Source of the DNA: Aurantiochytrium sp. KH105
Taxonomy: Eukaryota > Sar > Bigyra > Thraustochytrida > Thraustochytriidae
Assembly (NCBI GenBank): GCA_003116975.1
Contig: BGKB01000112.1
Location: forward strand, 186,001 to 250,000
Direction: 5' to 3'
DNA length: 64,000 bases
Shown here: positions 41,442-51,971 of the stretch, in pieces
Layout of the letters: every line of letters begins with the position of its first letter
Numbering within the stretch: position 1 is the first letter of the stretch
Notes under the pieces: generated by a model
Told to the model about the DNA's origin: nothing
The model's database searches: none
What the model saw: only the letters and a program-made list of their open reading frames with translations
Position numbers and translations under genes: made by a program

Positions 41442-43946
41442 ATGGCGGTCGTGGGCGTCGACTTCGGCACGCTCAACTGCACCATCAGCCAGGCGAAGCG
41501 CGGCAGCATTGAAACCGTGCTGAATGAGGCCAGCAAGCGGCAGACGCCCGCGCTCGTGTCGTTCCAGGGCAAGGAGCGCTTCATGGGCGTGGCCGCCGTG
41601 AGCCTGACCAAGAGCAACTACAAGAACACCATCGTGGAGCTCAAGCGCTTCATTGGCAAGAACTGGAGCGACCCCCAGGTCCAGGCCGACATCAAGCGCT
41701 GCCCTAATGCCAACGCCTTTTCCGAGCAGGAGGGTGACCGCATCGGCATCACCGTCGCCTACAACGACGACAAATTGGTGCTCTCGCCCGAGGACGTTTG
41801 CGGCATGATGATCAACTCGCTCAAGTCCACGGCCGAGTTCGCCAACGAGGGCCGCAACGTCGCCGACATCGTCTTTAGCGTGCCCTCCTTTTGGCAGGAC
41901 CGCCAGCGCCGCGCCTTCCTTGACGCCGCCAAAATTGGCAACGTCAACGTGCTCGGCCTCATTAACGACGGCACCGCCACCGCGCTCAGCTACGGTATCT
42001 GGAAGAGCGCCAGCAACCAGTTCTCCGTCGATGAGGCCGAGTACGTCATGTTCGTCGATGTTGGCTACGCAGCCATGCAGGTCACCATCGCGGCCTTTTA
42101 CCAGGGCAGGCTCCAGATCGTGGCCTCGGCCGCGGACGAGAACCTCGGCGGCCGCGACATTGACTGGATCCTCTGCGAGCACTTTGCGGAAGAGTTCAAA
42201 AAGAAGCACGGCGGCAACGTCATGGAAAATGCCAAGGCCGTCATCAAGCTGCGAGACGCCTGCAACAAGGCCAAGTCGACCCTTACGCCGGAAGGCGTCG
42301 CCTTTGCCAATGTCAACGTCGAGTTCCTCCTCAACGAGACAGACTTCAACACCAAGCTGGAGATTGAGACTTTTGACGAGCTCATCCAGCCCCTCGTAGA
42401 CCGCGTCGCGGACCCTATCGAGCGCGCCATGGAGATGAGCGGGCTCTCCATCGACAAGATCAAGAGCGTCGAGATCGTTGGCGGCACCACGCGTGTGCGC
42501 GCCATCAAGCGCCGCATCAGCGAGGTCATGAACCTCGACAAGGAGGCCCTGAACTTTGGCCTCTCGACCACCCTCAACGCCGACGAGGCCACGAGCCGCG
42601 GCTGCGCGCTGCGCTGCGCCATCCTCAGCCCGGCCTTCCGCGTCAAGGAGTTTATCATCTCAGACACGGTCACACAGCCCATCAAGCTCGAGTGGGACGC
42701 CGCGGCCGCACCCGCAGAGGAGCCCGAGGATGACGAAGCTGCTGCTGCCGCCGCTGACGACGCCGAGGACGCCTCGAGCGCCGCGGGCAAGAATGACATC
42801 ACCATTCTTCCCCAGGGCACCGAGACGCCCAAGACGCGTCGCGTGACCTTTCGTCGCGGCCAGCCCTTCGAGGTGCGCGCTCTCTACGCGGACGAAAAGG
42901 ATGAGAACAAGACTGATCTCGCCGTTTTCAAGGTCTCGGGCATGCCTGCGACCGTCTCGGACGGCAGCGTACCCCGCATCCGCGTCGACTTTCGCCAGGA
43001 CGAGTTTGGCCTCTTCAAGGTGTCTGCCGCAAAGTTCATGGAGCCTCTCGAGGACGAGAGCAAGACCGAGGGCGAGGATGCCGCCAAGGACGGCGAGGCC
43101 AAGGATGGTGAGGCCAAGGAAGGCGAGGCGGACAAGCCCAAGAAGAAGAAGTTCAAGGCTGTCTCGCTCCAGGTCGAGTCCCTCTTCTCCAAGGCACTCT
43201 CGTCGAGCGATGTCGACAACGCCGCGGCCCGCGAGCAAGAGTTTGCTCAGCAGGATCGTCTCCTTCGCGAGACCGCAGAGACGCGTAACAAGCTCGAGGA
43301 GTACGTGTACCAGTTCCGCGACAAGATCTCCGGCGCGCTTCGCGAATTCGGCACGGACGACGAGCGCAGCACTCTTTCTGCCGCCCTCGATGCTGCCGAG
43401 GCCTGGATCTACGACGAGGGCTACGACGAGACCAAGGAGGCCTACTCGAACAAGCTCAAGGACCTTATGGGAATGGGCAACAAGTTCGTGGACCGCAGTG
43501 ATGAGTCAGAAGGCCGCCCCGCGGCGATTGCTAAATTCCAGGAGAAGATTGGCGAGCTTCTTAAGGTGGCGAACTCCGAGGATCCCAAGTACGACCACAT
43601 TGAGGAGGAGGAGCGCAAGAAGGTGCGCGACGCCTGCGCCGATGCCGAGACGTGGTTCAAGGAGGTCTCTGAAAAGCAGGCTGGCATGAACACGTACGAG
43701 GACCCTGTGCTGCGCGTTGCCGACATCAACGCTAAGATTCGCGATCTCGAGCTAACATGCAACCCCATTGTCAACAAGCGCAAGCCGGCCCCCAAGGCCA
43801 AGCCTGCCGAGGAGAAGAAATCGGAGGAGAAGGAAGCCGCTTCGGCCGAGAACATGTCGACGGAGGGTGGCGAGGCAGAGGCCGAGGGTGACGCCGATGC
43901 TGACCCAGAGGCCAAGGACCAGGACAACGGCATGGACGTCGACTAA
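41442..43946 (+). CDS. Hsp110-family chaperone (Hsp70 nucleotide-exchange factor)
   Basis: 834 aa from the ATG at 41442. Hsp110 proteins (yeast Sse1, human HSPA4) are cytosolic Hsp70 relatives that exchange nucleotide on Hsp70 and hold unfolded clients. The ATPase domain is about 1-390: VVGVDFGTLNCTISQA, FMGVAA, RFIGKNW, VFSVPSFWQDRQRRA, LINDGTATAL, VMFVDVGYAAMQV and VEIVGGTTRVRAIK. The substrate-binding part has long acidic insertions (EEPEDDE at about 427, then DGEAKDGEAKEGEADKPKKKK), as usual in Hsp110. The helical C-terminal part (about 590-790) has the family YVYQFRDKI and DPKYDHIEEEERKKV. It ends in GMDVD. There is no signal peptide or KDEL, so it is cytosolic or nuclear rather than the ER form. 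Confidence 0.95.
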   Translation: MAVVGVDFGTLNCTISQAKRGSIETVLNEASKRQTPALVSFQGKERFMGVAAVSLTKSNYKNTIVELKRFIGKNWSDPQVQADIKRCPNANAFSEQEGDRIGITVAYNDDKLVLSPEDVCGMMINSLKSTAEFANEGRNVADIVFSVPSFWQDRQRRAFLDAAKIGNVNVLGLINDGTATALSYGIWKSASNQFSVDEAEYVMFVDVGYAAMQVTIAAFYQGRLQIVASAADENLGGRDIDWILCEHFAEEFKKKHGGNVMENAKAVIKLRDACNKAKSTLTPEGVAFANVNVEFLLNETDFNTKLEIETFDELIQPLVDRVADPIERAMEMSGLSIDKIKSVEIVGGTTRVRAIKRRISEVMNLDKEALNFGLSTTLNADEATSRGCALRCAILSPAFRVKEFIISDTVTQPIKLEWDAAAAPAEEPEDDEAAAAAADDAEDASSAAGKNDITILPQGTETPKTRRVTFRRGQPFEVRALYADEKDENKTDLAVFKVSGMPATVSDGSVPRIRVDFRQDEFGLFKVSAAKFMEPLEDESKTEGEDAAKDGEAKDGEAKEGEADKPKKKKFKAVSLQVESLFSKALSSSDVDNAAAREQEFAQQDRLLRETAETRNKLEEYVYQFRDKISGALREFGTDDERSTLSAALDAAEAWIYDEGYDETKEAYSNKLKDLMGMGNKFVDRSDESEGRPAAIAKFQEKIGELLKVANSEDPKYDHIEEEERKKVRDACADAETWFKEVSEKQAGMNTYEDPVLRVADINAKIRDLELTCNPIVNKRKPAPKAKPAEEKKSEEKEAASAENMSTEGGEAEAEGDADADPEAKDQDNGMDVD

Positions 43947-44421
43947 AAACCACAATTGATACGTCTACTTCTATTTCGAGACCACGCCACGTCTAAATTT
44001 GTTCCTCCCTTTCCTCGATCAACAGAGGTCTAAGCAGGATGGTTTCTTTTTTGACACGTTGAGCAAGTTTTCAGTGCCAGATGGATCATTGTGGGCTTCC
44101 GCATTCTTTCCAAAAAGAGAGCTTATAGCAGAAACTCCAAAACAATCCGAAAATGGGACAAATGTCCACACACCCCTTGGTTTGTTTCTTCAGTTATTGA
44201 ATTAGAAAAAAGAAAAAGAAAACGATCAAGATCAAGAACAAAAAAAAGATGATATGTTCCCTCTCTTGCGACCATCTACTTGCGCACACTGCTGCATAAA
44301 TACATACCTCGAGATGATTTTGACCATCCTTCTCCTTGCGTATTCCCCTTATTCTTCCTATCGTCGTCGTTGTCGTCGTCGTCATCATCATCATCATCAT
44401 CATCATCACCATCATCACCAC

Positions 44422-44466
<45 letters not shown>

Positions 44467-44758
44467 TTTCGTCGTCGTCGTCGTCGTCGCCTCCTTCTCA
44501 TCTTCTTGCCAATCCAAAAGTTTCCCCTTGCCAATGCTTCTACGATACCGCAACTCAACTTCTGAGACTAGGGTCGTGTTGTGGTTGACATGATGAGGGG
44601 AGAGGCCGAGAGAGGCTCATCGCTTGCAACGAGTCCCAAAATCTTTACCCGCCGCGGGTGGGGCTCATTCATTGCACGGCGAGGCGCGCAGAGGAGGCGG
44701 CAAAGACGAGACGGAGCAAGGCCTCTCGCACTCGCGACGGCGTTAAACTCTGGGCAAG
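43947..44758. other. intergenic with trinucleotide tract
   Basis: No gene. A-rich sequence (about 44205-44250) precedes the CAT/TCG tract. Confidence 0.55.
44361..44492. repeat. (TCG)n-(CAT)n-(TCG)n trinucleotide tract
   Basis: TCG/TCA units flank about 30 CAT/ACC units. Any frame through it gives poly-His, poly-Ile or poly-Ser artefacts. Confidence 0.95.
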
Positions 44759-46258
44759 ATGCGCGTTGAAGACGAGACGCCACGAGGGAGCGAAAACGGC
44801 GGCGGCGACGACGACGATGTGGACCGTCTGGACGTGGAGCTTTTGCAGCAGGACGAGGAGAACGAGGCAAGAGACTCGGACGATGATGAGGCGCTCGCCG
44901 TAAGCGAGGAGGACTGCCAGGCCACGATTGCATCGACCGTGTTCAACCTCTCGAACAACATTGTCGGCGCGGGCATCTTGACGCTGCCGCAGTGCTTCAA
45001 GCAGGCAAGCATTGTGGAGGGAAGCCTACTCCTGATCGGCGTGGGCGTCCTCAGCGGTATTTCGCTCGTGCTGATTGCAGTGTGCTGTGAAGCTACGCGC
45101 TGCTTTTCGTTTCGTGGCATGGGCGAACGCGCCTTGGGCCGCAGCTTTGGAATTGCCATTCAAACCGTCATGTTTGTGTACACGTTCTTTAGCTGCGTGA
45201 GCTTTATGATCCTTGCGGGAGACTTTTTCAGTGGAAAGGATGGAATCCCGCAAGGTCTTTGCTCAGGATCCCAATGCCACAGCTGGCTGGCTGATCTTTT
45301 TTACGAGCGATTTGGCGCCGTTGCCACACTGACGTTGCTGGTACTTGCCCCGCTGAGCAGTCTGCGCAATCTAAACGCGCTGCGCTTCACAAGCTTGCTC
45401 TCGATTGTGGGCATGTTTTATCTCTTGTACCTGCTCGTTTCCTCGTATGTAGAAGCCTCGCGGCACAAGGGGCTTGCGCCTGCGAAAGAAATCCGCGTGG
45501 CGACGCTCTCATGGGGCGTCTTCTCGGCCGCGCCCGTCGTCAACGTGGCTTTCATCGCTCACTACAACGTGCCCAGATTCTATCAAGAAATGAAAGAGCG
45601 CTCGATTCGCAAGTTTGCAACGGCCGTAGCGCTTGCGCTCGGTCTTTGCGGCAGCGTGTACGTCTTGGTGGCCCTCTTTGGATACCTTCACTTTGGTGAA
45701 GCCACCAAGAGTGACGTCTTGGAGAACTTTGGAAAGACATCGTTGAAGGGTACGCTTGGGCGAGTTGCCATGGCGGCCGTGGTTCTCTTTACGTATCCTC
45801 TGGCATTCAACTCCTTGCGTGCGTCGGCGATTGCTCTTCTGGGCCTGTGCCTGCCGGCGCGGGACTTTGCGAGGCGGCGCAATTTTTTGACACTTACGTT
45901 TGCGTTGGTCGCGCTGACTTTCATCCCTGGTTCCGTACTTTCGGACATTGGCATCGTCCTTGACTACAAAGGCGCCATCCTTGGTGGTTGCATCGGCTTT
46001 GCGTTTCCAGCGTGGATGTTCCTCGCACGTTGTAATCCGTCGGCTCTTCCGGCTCGCTGTGCCAAGCCGTCCACGGAAGAGAGTTCTCTGCAGCCTCTTG
46101 TGGGTGGGCATGCAGCCGGTCCGGGGTTCACGGGTTCTTCTGGAGAATTGGTTTTTTGGACTCGCGCGAGCTTTGCGTTTTTTACCTGGGCCTTGATCAG
46201 TGGCATCATGGGCGTGGCGGTGACAACGATCAATCTCGTGCGCGCGCCTTCTCACTAG
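44759..46258 (+). CDS. amino-acid/auxin permease (AAAP, SLC36/38-like) transporter
   Basis: 499 aa from the ATG at 44759. Residues 1-52 are acidic and cytosolic (GGGDDDDVDRLD...). The membrane part starts with the family signature STVFNLSNNIVGAGILTLP (59-77), the unwound TM1 substrate site of Aa_trans proteins. About ten further membrane spans follow, among them LLIGVGVLSGISLVLIAVCC, VMFVYTFFSCVSFMILAGDF, FSAAPVVNVAFIAHYNVPRFY, ALALGLCGSVYVLVALFGYL and FAFFTWALISGIMGVAVTTI. The HYNVPRFYQEM motif matches the conserved H-x-N-x-P segment of SLC38 proteins. It probably moves neutral amino acids coupled to H+ or Na+ across the plasma or vacuolar membrane. The exact substrate is not predictable. 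Confidence 0.93.
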   Translation: MRVEDETPRGSENGGGDDDDVDRLDVELLQQDEENEARDSDDDEALAVSEEDCQATIASTVFNLSNNIVGAGILTLPQCFKQASIVEGSLLLIGVGVLSGISLVLIAVCCEATRCFSFRGMGERALGRSFGIAIQTVMFVYTFFSCVSFMILAGDFFSGKDGIPQGLCSGSQCHSWLADLFYERFGAVATLTLLVLAPLSSLRNLNALRFTSLLSIVGMFYLLYLLVSSYVEASRHKGLAPAKEIRVATLSWGVFSAAPVVNVAFIAHYNVPRFYQEMKERSIRKFATAVALALGLCGSVYVLVALFGYLHFGEATKSDVLENFGKTSLKGTLGRVAMAAVVLFTYPLAFNSLRASAIALLGLCLPARDFARRRNFLTLTFALVALTFIPGSVLSDIGIVLDYKGAILGGCIGFAFPAWMFLARCNPSALPARCAKPSTEESSLQPLVGGHAAGPGFTGSSGELVFWTRASFAFFTWALISGIMGVAVTTINLVRAPSH

Positions 46259-46313
46259 GCCTAGCTTAGTAGGTCTAGCCATTTCCATTTCTTTGAATTT
46301 ACACTTTTTGGCC

Positions 46314-46945
46314 ATGAATCAGTTCATTCGTATGTTTGATGAATTCTCTTCGCATTTGGTCGATTTTCTATTCATTTGCCCACGGCAGCCGACATCCTTT
46401 CTTTACGGCGGTGCACCCCGCGCGATGCGATTCGCGACATTGAGCTGTTTCGCAATGACTTTGACACAACCTTCAGAGCAGAACTTGCATTGCAACAGAA
46501 GTCGCTCGCCAAGCGACTTTTCCCCGCAATCTACTTTGCAGTCTCAGTCACAGTAGCAGCAAGGATTGTATTGGTCCTTTGTTTTTCAATATGATCCTGC
46601 CACGAACGGTCTCGGCGTGCAGAGAACTCGCGCAATGAAAGCGGCCCCGTCGAGAGGAGACCATGGCGCAATACTGCGATGGTAATCGCTATAGTCCAAA
46701 CTTTGGGGGTCGCGAACAGTATCCACGTGAAGCGCGACGAGACGCCTCTCCCCGCGCAAAAATGGATCCGAGACGAGATTGTTGGAGCATCAGCTCCGCA
46801 AGGGTGGACTTCAGTGTTGCCCACGAAGGAAAATCTGCGGGTATGCATAATTAGTCTCGAAAATGCAAAGTCCCTGGAGGTACATTCGCCAGGTAAGATG
46901 GTCGGTTGGCCAGTGGCAGGCCAGCACCGATTCTTCAGCAATTGA
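46314..46945 (+). CDS. hypothetical small membrane protein, three exons (inferred)
   Basis: 171 aa when two short GT-AG introns are removed: exons 46314-46329, 46389-46567 and 46625-46945. Intron 1 (46330-46388, 59 nt) starts GTATGT and ends CGGCAG; intron 2 (46568-46624, 57 nt) starts GTATTG and ends CAGAG. Both junctions keep the frame and remove the only in-frame stops. The protein starts MNQFIPDILSLRRCTPRDAI, has a first hydrophobic span LFPAIYFAVSVTVAARI and a second AMVIAIVQTLGVANSIHV. A soluble C-terminal half follows (PAQKWIRDEIVGASAPQGW, ending AGQHRFFSN). No family is recognised. Two membrane spans suggest an organellar or ER membrane protein. The start is 55 bp after the transporter stop. 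Confidence 0.5.
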
Positions 46946-47477
46946 ATAGGTTGAAGCAGAGCCGAAGTTTGCGAGCCTCCTTGAAGTCTTTCGGCATCAA
47001 CACACGGGGAGGGCAACCTTTCTAGGAAAAAAAATGGTATCAATACGATCACGTGCGTGCTGAACTCGGCGCTCGGGGCCGGGGTCCGCCAGTAACTCTC
47101 TGCCTCCGGAGTCATGAAGTCTTCTCGAAGTCCAGAAGAAGCAAGGTCGGCTTCATCTAGAGAAGCCAGTCAGCCGGCGAATAACCCTCTACCCCGAGGG
47201 GCGCAAGAAACTCGCCATGCTCGCAGTCGATACTCTCCGAGTCACAGTCACAGTCAAGCGCATCGGTCTTCAGCCGTTTTTCTTTTGTGCAGTCGCCAGC
47301 GTGCACGAGACAGACAAATCTTGTTTTTTCCACGACGTGAGCGAGCGAGCGAGCGAGCGAGCGAGCGAAGGAGACAGCGAAGGAGCGAGCCTGGGTCCGT
47401 ACAGGGATCTATCGCGCGCGTTGGTGCAGAGGCTCGAAGCAAGTTACGTCGGGGCAGAAGTCCCTTTCACGTGGAAG
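46946..47477. other. intergenic / 5' region of 47478 gene
   Basis: No separate gene. It contains an upstream ATG frame (47114) and a (GAGC)n run at about 47337-47368. The frame of the next gene is open back to 47217, but the added part reads through the (GAGC)n repeat. Confidence 0.5.
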
Positions 47478-48035
47478 ATGGAGCAGGGCGGGAATCGTGA
47501 GGACACGTCGAAGCGTGCTGCGCCAAGCTCAACGGGGGAACCTGAACGTCACGAGCAGGAAGGCCAGCAGGACGGCCAGCGGCAGGGCCAGCAGAAACAG
47601 CAAGAACAGCAGTCAAAAGTTGCTGACGCCGCAGGAGACCAGGCCGGTGCGGAAGAAGGGGAAAGCAACAACAAGTTCGTTGTCGTTGTCAATGCAAAGG
47701 AGAATAAGCCCATGCACAACGCCTTAGTTCATGTTTTGGATCTCAAATCCAAGGTGGTTGTACAGCAATTCTTGGTGTCTCGTAACAAGGAGAACCAACT
47801 TTTACTCCGCGAATTGCCAGGTTTGGTTCGAGGGATTGTGTTTACAACGGCATCTGTGATCCAGCACCACCAGAACAAAAGCAAGCTCGTTTTCCTCTTT
47901 ACGAGCAAGCGAAGCGACCTTCAGGGCAAGTATTTATTCCGCATCACAGCAGAGGGTTCCTTTGTTGACTCTAAGCTGGTATCCACCTCGATGGGTGCGG
48001 TCCATGACCTTCTCAACGACGATGCGGGAACTTGA
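47478..48035 (+). CDS. hypothetical protein with the shared velvet/Rel-like beta domain (short form)
   Basis: 185 aa from the ATG at 47478; an earlier in-frame ATG at 47217 is possible. Residues 1-65 are Gln/Glu-rich and disordered. Residues 66-178 form a beta-rich domain: NKFVVVVNAKEN, LVHVLDLKSKVVVQQFLVS, LPGLVRGIVFTTASVIQHHQ, KSKLVFLFTSKRSDLQGKYL, FRITAEG, and VSTSMGAVHDLLND. This aligns almost without gaps with residues 107-222 of the 60090 protein (same order: VIQHHQNKS versus AIQHRSNRS; KLVFLFTS versus RILFFFVA; YLFRITAEG versus IKFRVLSANG). The layout (strand, FφF, G-x-φ-x-F-R, then a short terminal strand) recalls velvet/Rel-type transcription-factor domains. That resemblance is from memory and unproven. 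An AATAAA lies 88 bp after the stop. Confidence 0.8.
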   Translation: MEQGGNREDTSKRAAPSSTGEPERHEQEGQQDGQRQGQQKQQEQQSKVADAAGDQAGAEEGESNNKFVVVVNAKENKPMHNALVHVLDLKSKVVVQQFLVSRNKENQLLLRELPGLVRGIVFTTASVIQHHQNKSKLVFLFTSKRSDLQGKYLFRITAEGSFVDSKLVSTSMGAVHDLLNDDAGT

Positions 48036-48566
48036 GCGTCCTCGAAACGAAGAAAACACGAGGGAGAGAGGTGGCGGGTGCGTGTTAGTCGCGTGGTCGA
48101 GACTCTTTCATTATCTTATTCAAATAAAAGCATGAAAATGATGATTGGGGAATCTTATTTTGCAAATAGAATTTTAGAGAGAAAGGATTAGTTTTTTCGA
48201 GAAAGAAATTGATTCCATGTATAGGCCAATCAGTTTTCTACTTGTGCTCACCAATTTGGCTTTCGTGACTGTCTATTGCATATTGAGAAAAAATTTGCGG
48301 GCTCAAAATCTGCGGGCTCAAAATTTGCGGGCTCGCACCACGGGCAAAAGGCAGCGAAAAAAGTAGCTCCCGTACTTTGCAGGCTTGTCTCGAGGGTAGA
48401 AAGGATTTCAGTAGCCGCAACTTTCAATGGAGGATCAGGCAGGGTGGTCTCAGATATTTGTTAATTAATTAAAAAACATAAGGGTCAAAAGCTCTCAGAG
48501 CAGAAAGGAGGAAATCGGCGGGGGAGGAGCTCGCCGAGCCTACATTCAAATGAGCGATTTGCAATG
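48036..48566. other. convergent intergenic region
   Basis: This separates the ends of two convergent genes. It is AT-rich. A 15-bp unit TGCGGGCTCAAAATT is repeated about three times at 48295-48337. Confidence 0.6.
48123..48128 (+). promoter_or_regulatory. AATAAA polyadenylation signal
   Basis: Canonical hexamer 88 bp downstream of the stop codon of the 47478 gene, in a locally AT-rich stretch. Confidence 0.45.
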
Positions 48567-50522
48567 TCAAAAGCCGTTGACCTGAAGTGCGGCGCGGTTA
48601 AGAGCTTCTTGTACCTCTTTAATGTCCACTGTCCCGGCAGGCATAATTGATGCAAGCTCGCAGGCAAGCTTTTCCGCAAACTCACGAGAGAACGGTTGAG
48701 GTACGTGCACGGCATCTTGCGTGGAGGAAGAAGACTCATTCAACGCGAATTGATTTGTGCAATCTGGGCAGCAGCCACACGGTTTCTGATAAAGAGGGCT
48801 GGGATTCTCGGAGCACGAAAGGAAGGTTGGAAGCGACGCTGAGGAGGATGTCCTGCGCTGGCGCTTGCAAGCGGTGCTACGTGGCGTGCTCGAGGGGGCG
48901 GGTCTCTTCGAGTTCAGCCGTGGCGTCGAAGAAGCAGCATGCATTCCAACCATCCCTCGCCGGGTGAGACGTGCCGTACGAGGGCTTTCCACTTGATGAA
49001 GTTCAAGAGGGACTCTTTCTCGCTTTGGAAGGCCTTGCCCTCGCTTGACGACAGTATTGCGCGCGCTCGCATCCTCGATAGGGGGAGTTGGTCTCGATTG
49101 GTTGTGCTGGCTTTCAGAGATTTCGACCTCCTCGCGAACATCAGAGACACCATTCCGGATGGCGTGCAGAGACTGGGGCTTTCCGCATGGAAATGTTGGC
49201 GAAAAAAACCATTTTTTCAGATCCTCGAGGTTGCGCTGGTGGCTTTGCATGCGCCGAATGACAAGTTTTTCACGATCGCCATTGCTAAGCCAGTTGGAGC
49301 GCAACTTCGCCCGAAAGCGTATCGGCGATGAGACAATGGGCTTGAAGTCTGCACACTCGCGAGAGAGACCGCGCTTGGGCCGAATCACCATCCTGATTGA
49401 GGTCACATTGAAAGGGATCGACGCGACGAAGCTAAGCAGCACGAAGCCGTCCCGGAAGGCACTACGGCAGGCGGTGTAGGGCACCAACCTGCCGCGTCCA
49501 CGGATCTTTGTCTCTGGGCCAAGAGATCTAGATTTGCCACGAACGGCTCTCGGGGACCAGCATTGAAGCAGCTCACCAAATGACGGTGTAGATGCCTCCT
49601 GGCCATTGGCCTCCTTGTTCTTCTTATTCGTCATCTTCTTCTTCTTGTTGTCCAACGTGATTTCCTCGAGAGATGTATCCTGCTGGAAGAGGGAGACGGT
49701 GAAATCCTCGGGGCCAGCGCCTTGCCAAAGACGGAAGAGAACCAGCGTCTTGGTCATGGATGGAAAAGACTTTCTCGACATCGAGTTGTAGACCTGGGCT
49801 GCCGGCTCGGCGATAAAAGACCCGTATGGGACGAGCGCCTCAAGTCCACGAAGCGCGTCGCTGGAGATGCTTCTTTCGACGCAAGAGAGGTTGAAGGTAG
49901 GCGTTTTCTGGTCAGTTTTAGAGCTCTCGCTCTCGTCTTCGAGATTGCTCTTCTCCGAAGCGTCGTCGGATGCAGGGGACGCGGCGCGTTGGGGCTCAGC
50001 GTGGTGGGACAGCGCTTTTGATTGACGCTCGCCGCTGAGGAAGTTGGAATTGTGTCCAGAAGATTCGCTGCTTGCAGAGATGCTTTCCAAAAGAGCTGGA
50101 GCGGTCCTGGCCGTGGTAAGCGAAAGGCCTCCACTCTCGCTCGTTGTGAGTGGGGCCGAGCTCACCGGGACGAGATCAGATGACGAGTTGCCTCCAAGGA
50201 GGGTGGCCTCTCTAAGTGCCGGCGTAGGAACGAAGCTCTCGGGAGGGCGAAATGCCCCGCTTGGGTCTCCGTACGCTGCTCCAGCAGCAGCGGCAGCAGC
50301 AACAGCAGCAACAGCAGCACCAGCCGCATTATCCACGCCAAGGTCTCCATCCCACATGAAGATCTGGGCGTCGTTGGGATTGCCTGGAATGATGTTCTCG
50401 ATCATGAGGTCGTCATTGTCCAAGGCTGCGCCCGCAACGAGGGATGTCGCGTCGTCGTCAACGCTTTGCATGTCTGCCTGCTCGAAGTCGCTGCCGTACA
50501 AGGACACAATCTCCTTCCTCAT
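48567..50522 (-). CDS. putative nuclear regulator with the shared beta domain (long form)
   Basis: 651 aa from the ATG at 50522. Residues 1-65 are acidic (SVDDDATS, IFMWDGDLGVDN), like an activation region. A poly-Ala stretch lies at 67-83, then Ser-rich disorder. A beta-type core begins near 256 with TKTLVLFRLWQGAGPEDFTV and SLFQQDTSLEEI, is split by a Lys-rich insertion (NKKKKMTNKKNKE), and resumes at 356-380 with RDGFVLLSFVASIPFNVTSI. Next come VSSPIRFRAKLRSNWL and REKLVIRRMQSHQRNLEDLK (399-436), which match the second block of the 56410 protein. The C-terminal third has a basic cluster (ACKRQRRTSS), a Cys-rich patch (PCGCCPDC) and an alpha-helical end. A nuclear DNA-binding role is inference. 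No named family is certain. Confidence 0.75.
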   Translation of the reverse strand: MRKEIVSLYGSDFEQADMQSVDDDATSLVAGAALDNDDLMIENIIPGNPNDAQIFMWDGDLGVDNAAGAAVAAVAAAAAAGAAYGDPSGAFRPPESFVPTPALREATLLGGNSSSDLVPVSSAPLTTSESGGLSLTTARTAPALLESISASSESSGHNSNFLSGERQSKALSHHAEPQRAASPASDDASEKSNLEDESESSKTDQKTPTFNLSCVERSISSDALRGLEALVPYGSFIAEPAAQVYNSMSRKSFPSMTKTLVLFRLWQGAGPEDFTVSLFQQDTSLEEITLDNKKKKMTNKKNKEANGQEASTPSFGELLQCWSPRAVRGKSRSLGPETKIRGRGRLVPYTACRSAFRDGFVLLSFVASIPFNVTSIRMVIRPKRGLSRECADFKPIVSSPIRFRAKLRSNWLSNGDREKLVIRRMQSHQRNLEDLKKWFFSPTFPCGKPQSLHAIRNGVSDVREEVEISESQHNQSRPTPPIEDASARNTVVKRGQGLPKRERVPLELHQVESPRTARLTRRGMVGMHAASSTPRLNSKRPAPSSTPRSTACKRQRRTSSSASLPTFLSCSENPSPLYQKPCGCCPDCTNQFALNESSSSTQDAVHVPQPFSREFAEKLACELASIMPAGTVDIKEVQEALNRAALQVNGF

Positions 50523-51124
50523 CCTTTTTTAATCCCGATATGCTCTTTTCCCCCCGGTCGCGATGGTGCTGCGCTGCGCTGTGCTGTGCTATGCTATGCT
50601 ATGCTATGCTGCGCTCTGAAGTGCTGCGAGGAGCTATGTCACGTCGTGCTGCGCCCGCGGCGCTGCGCTGTCTCTCTCGCAGCGACGCTCGTCGCGGCGA
50701 AAGGGCTTTACTTCGCCGCCTGCCCGCCTGCCCGCTTGCGCGCGCTCACGCACACGCACACGCACACGCACACAAACAACCTGGCCCAAGGCAGGCGAGG
50801 CAGGTGGTGCCCCGCGCCCGCCAGCTCGCGCCGCCTCGCTTTCCGCGCACACCTCCGTCCCTGCGAGGACTGGCGGCGCGAGAGCTCGTCCCCGCTGCTG
50901 CGCTGCCCCCGCTGCTCTCGCAGGCTGCAGCCAGCACCTTTGGGCGTGTGGAGGAGGCTCCGCTCGGGCGGCGCGCTCCGCTCGGGTGGCGCGCTCTGCC
51001 GCCGCCGCTGCCGCCTGCGACGCGCTTCGCGTGCGTGTTCGAAGGCCTCGCGAGCGTGCTCGAAGGTCTCGCGGGGGCTGAAGAAGTGAGATTTGAATTT
51101 GCTGATCTCGCCTGGTCCCAATCT

Positions 51125-51166
<42 letters not shown>

Positions 51167-51763
51167 TCGATAATTTTCAAAGACTCCTTTCCTCGTTTAT
51201 TTATTGGCTACTGGCGAGGTCTCGGCAGACGGGGCTCGTTCGTCTACGCGCCCGCCGCGGCGATGTGGCGCGAGGCGGGTGCAGCGCGAAGAAGAAGCAG
51301 AGCTCGCCGCGGCGAGGAAGCGTCCGCCCGCCACGCGTTGACGATGTATCGCTCGCTCGTAAAGTCCAAAACAGGCTTGCTCGTCGAAGGAAGGCACACG
51401 CGCACCAGAAGGGGAAGGGAAGGGGGAGCCCCCTGCTCCCTACAGCGGCCATCGCTTCCTTTCGTCTCCCACAGCAGGTCCTCATCCGGGGACCCGCAAC
51501 CACAGCCTACCCGCAGCCTAGCGCCCGCGCCCGCGGCGAGTTTGCGCAGCGAGTTTGCGCAGGCAGCGCGTCGCGCCTCACCGCGGCCGCCGAAGCGGCA
51601 GCTGCAGCCAGGCTCCACCAACCCACCACTGCTGACCACCTGGCTGCACCGCCGCTCCCGAGCCGGTCGGTATGTATGTGCCTGGCCACTCGGCCTAGCC
51701 ACCGCCGCGCACGAGCCGAGCCCGGCTGGTGGTCGGCCGGCCGCGACTTTCTTGCTTGGTTGG

Positions 51764-51971
<208 letters not shown>

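Noticed and set aside
44254-44593. Poly-His, poly-Ile and poly-Ser frames
   Set aside because: Products of the CAT/TCG trinucleotide tract.
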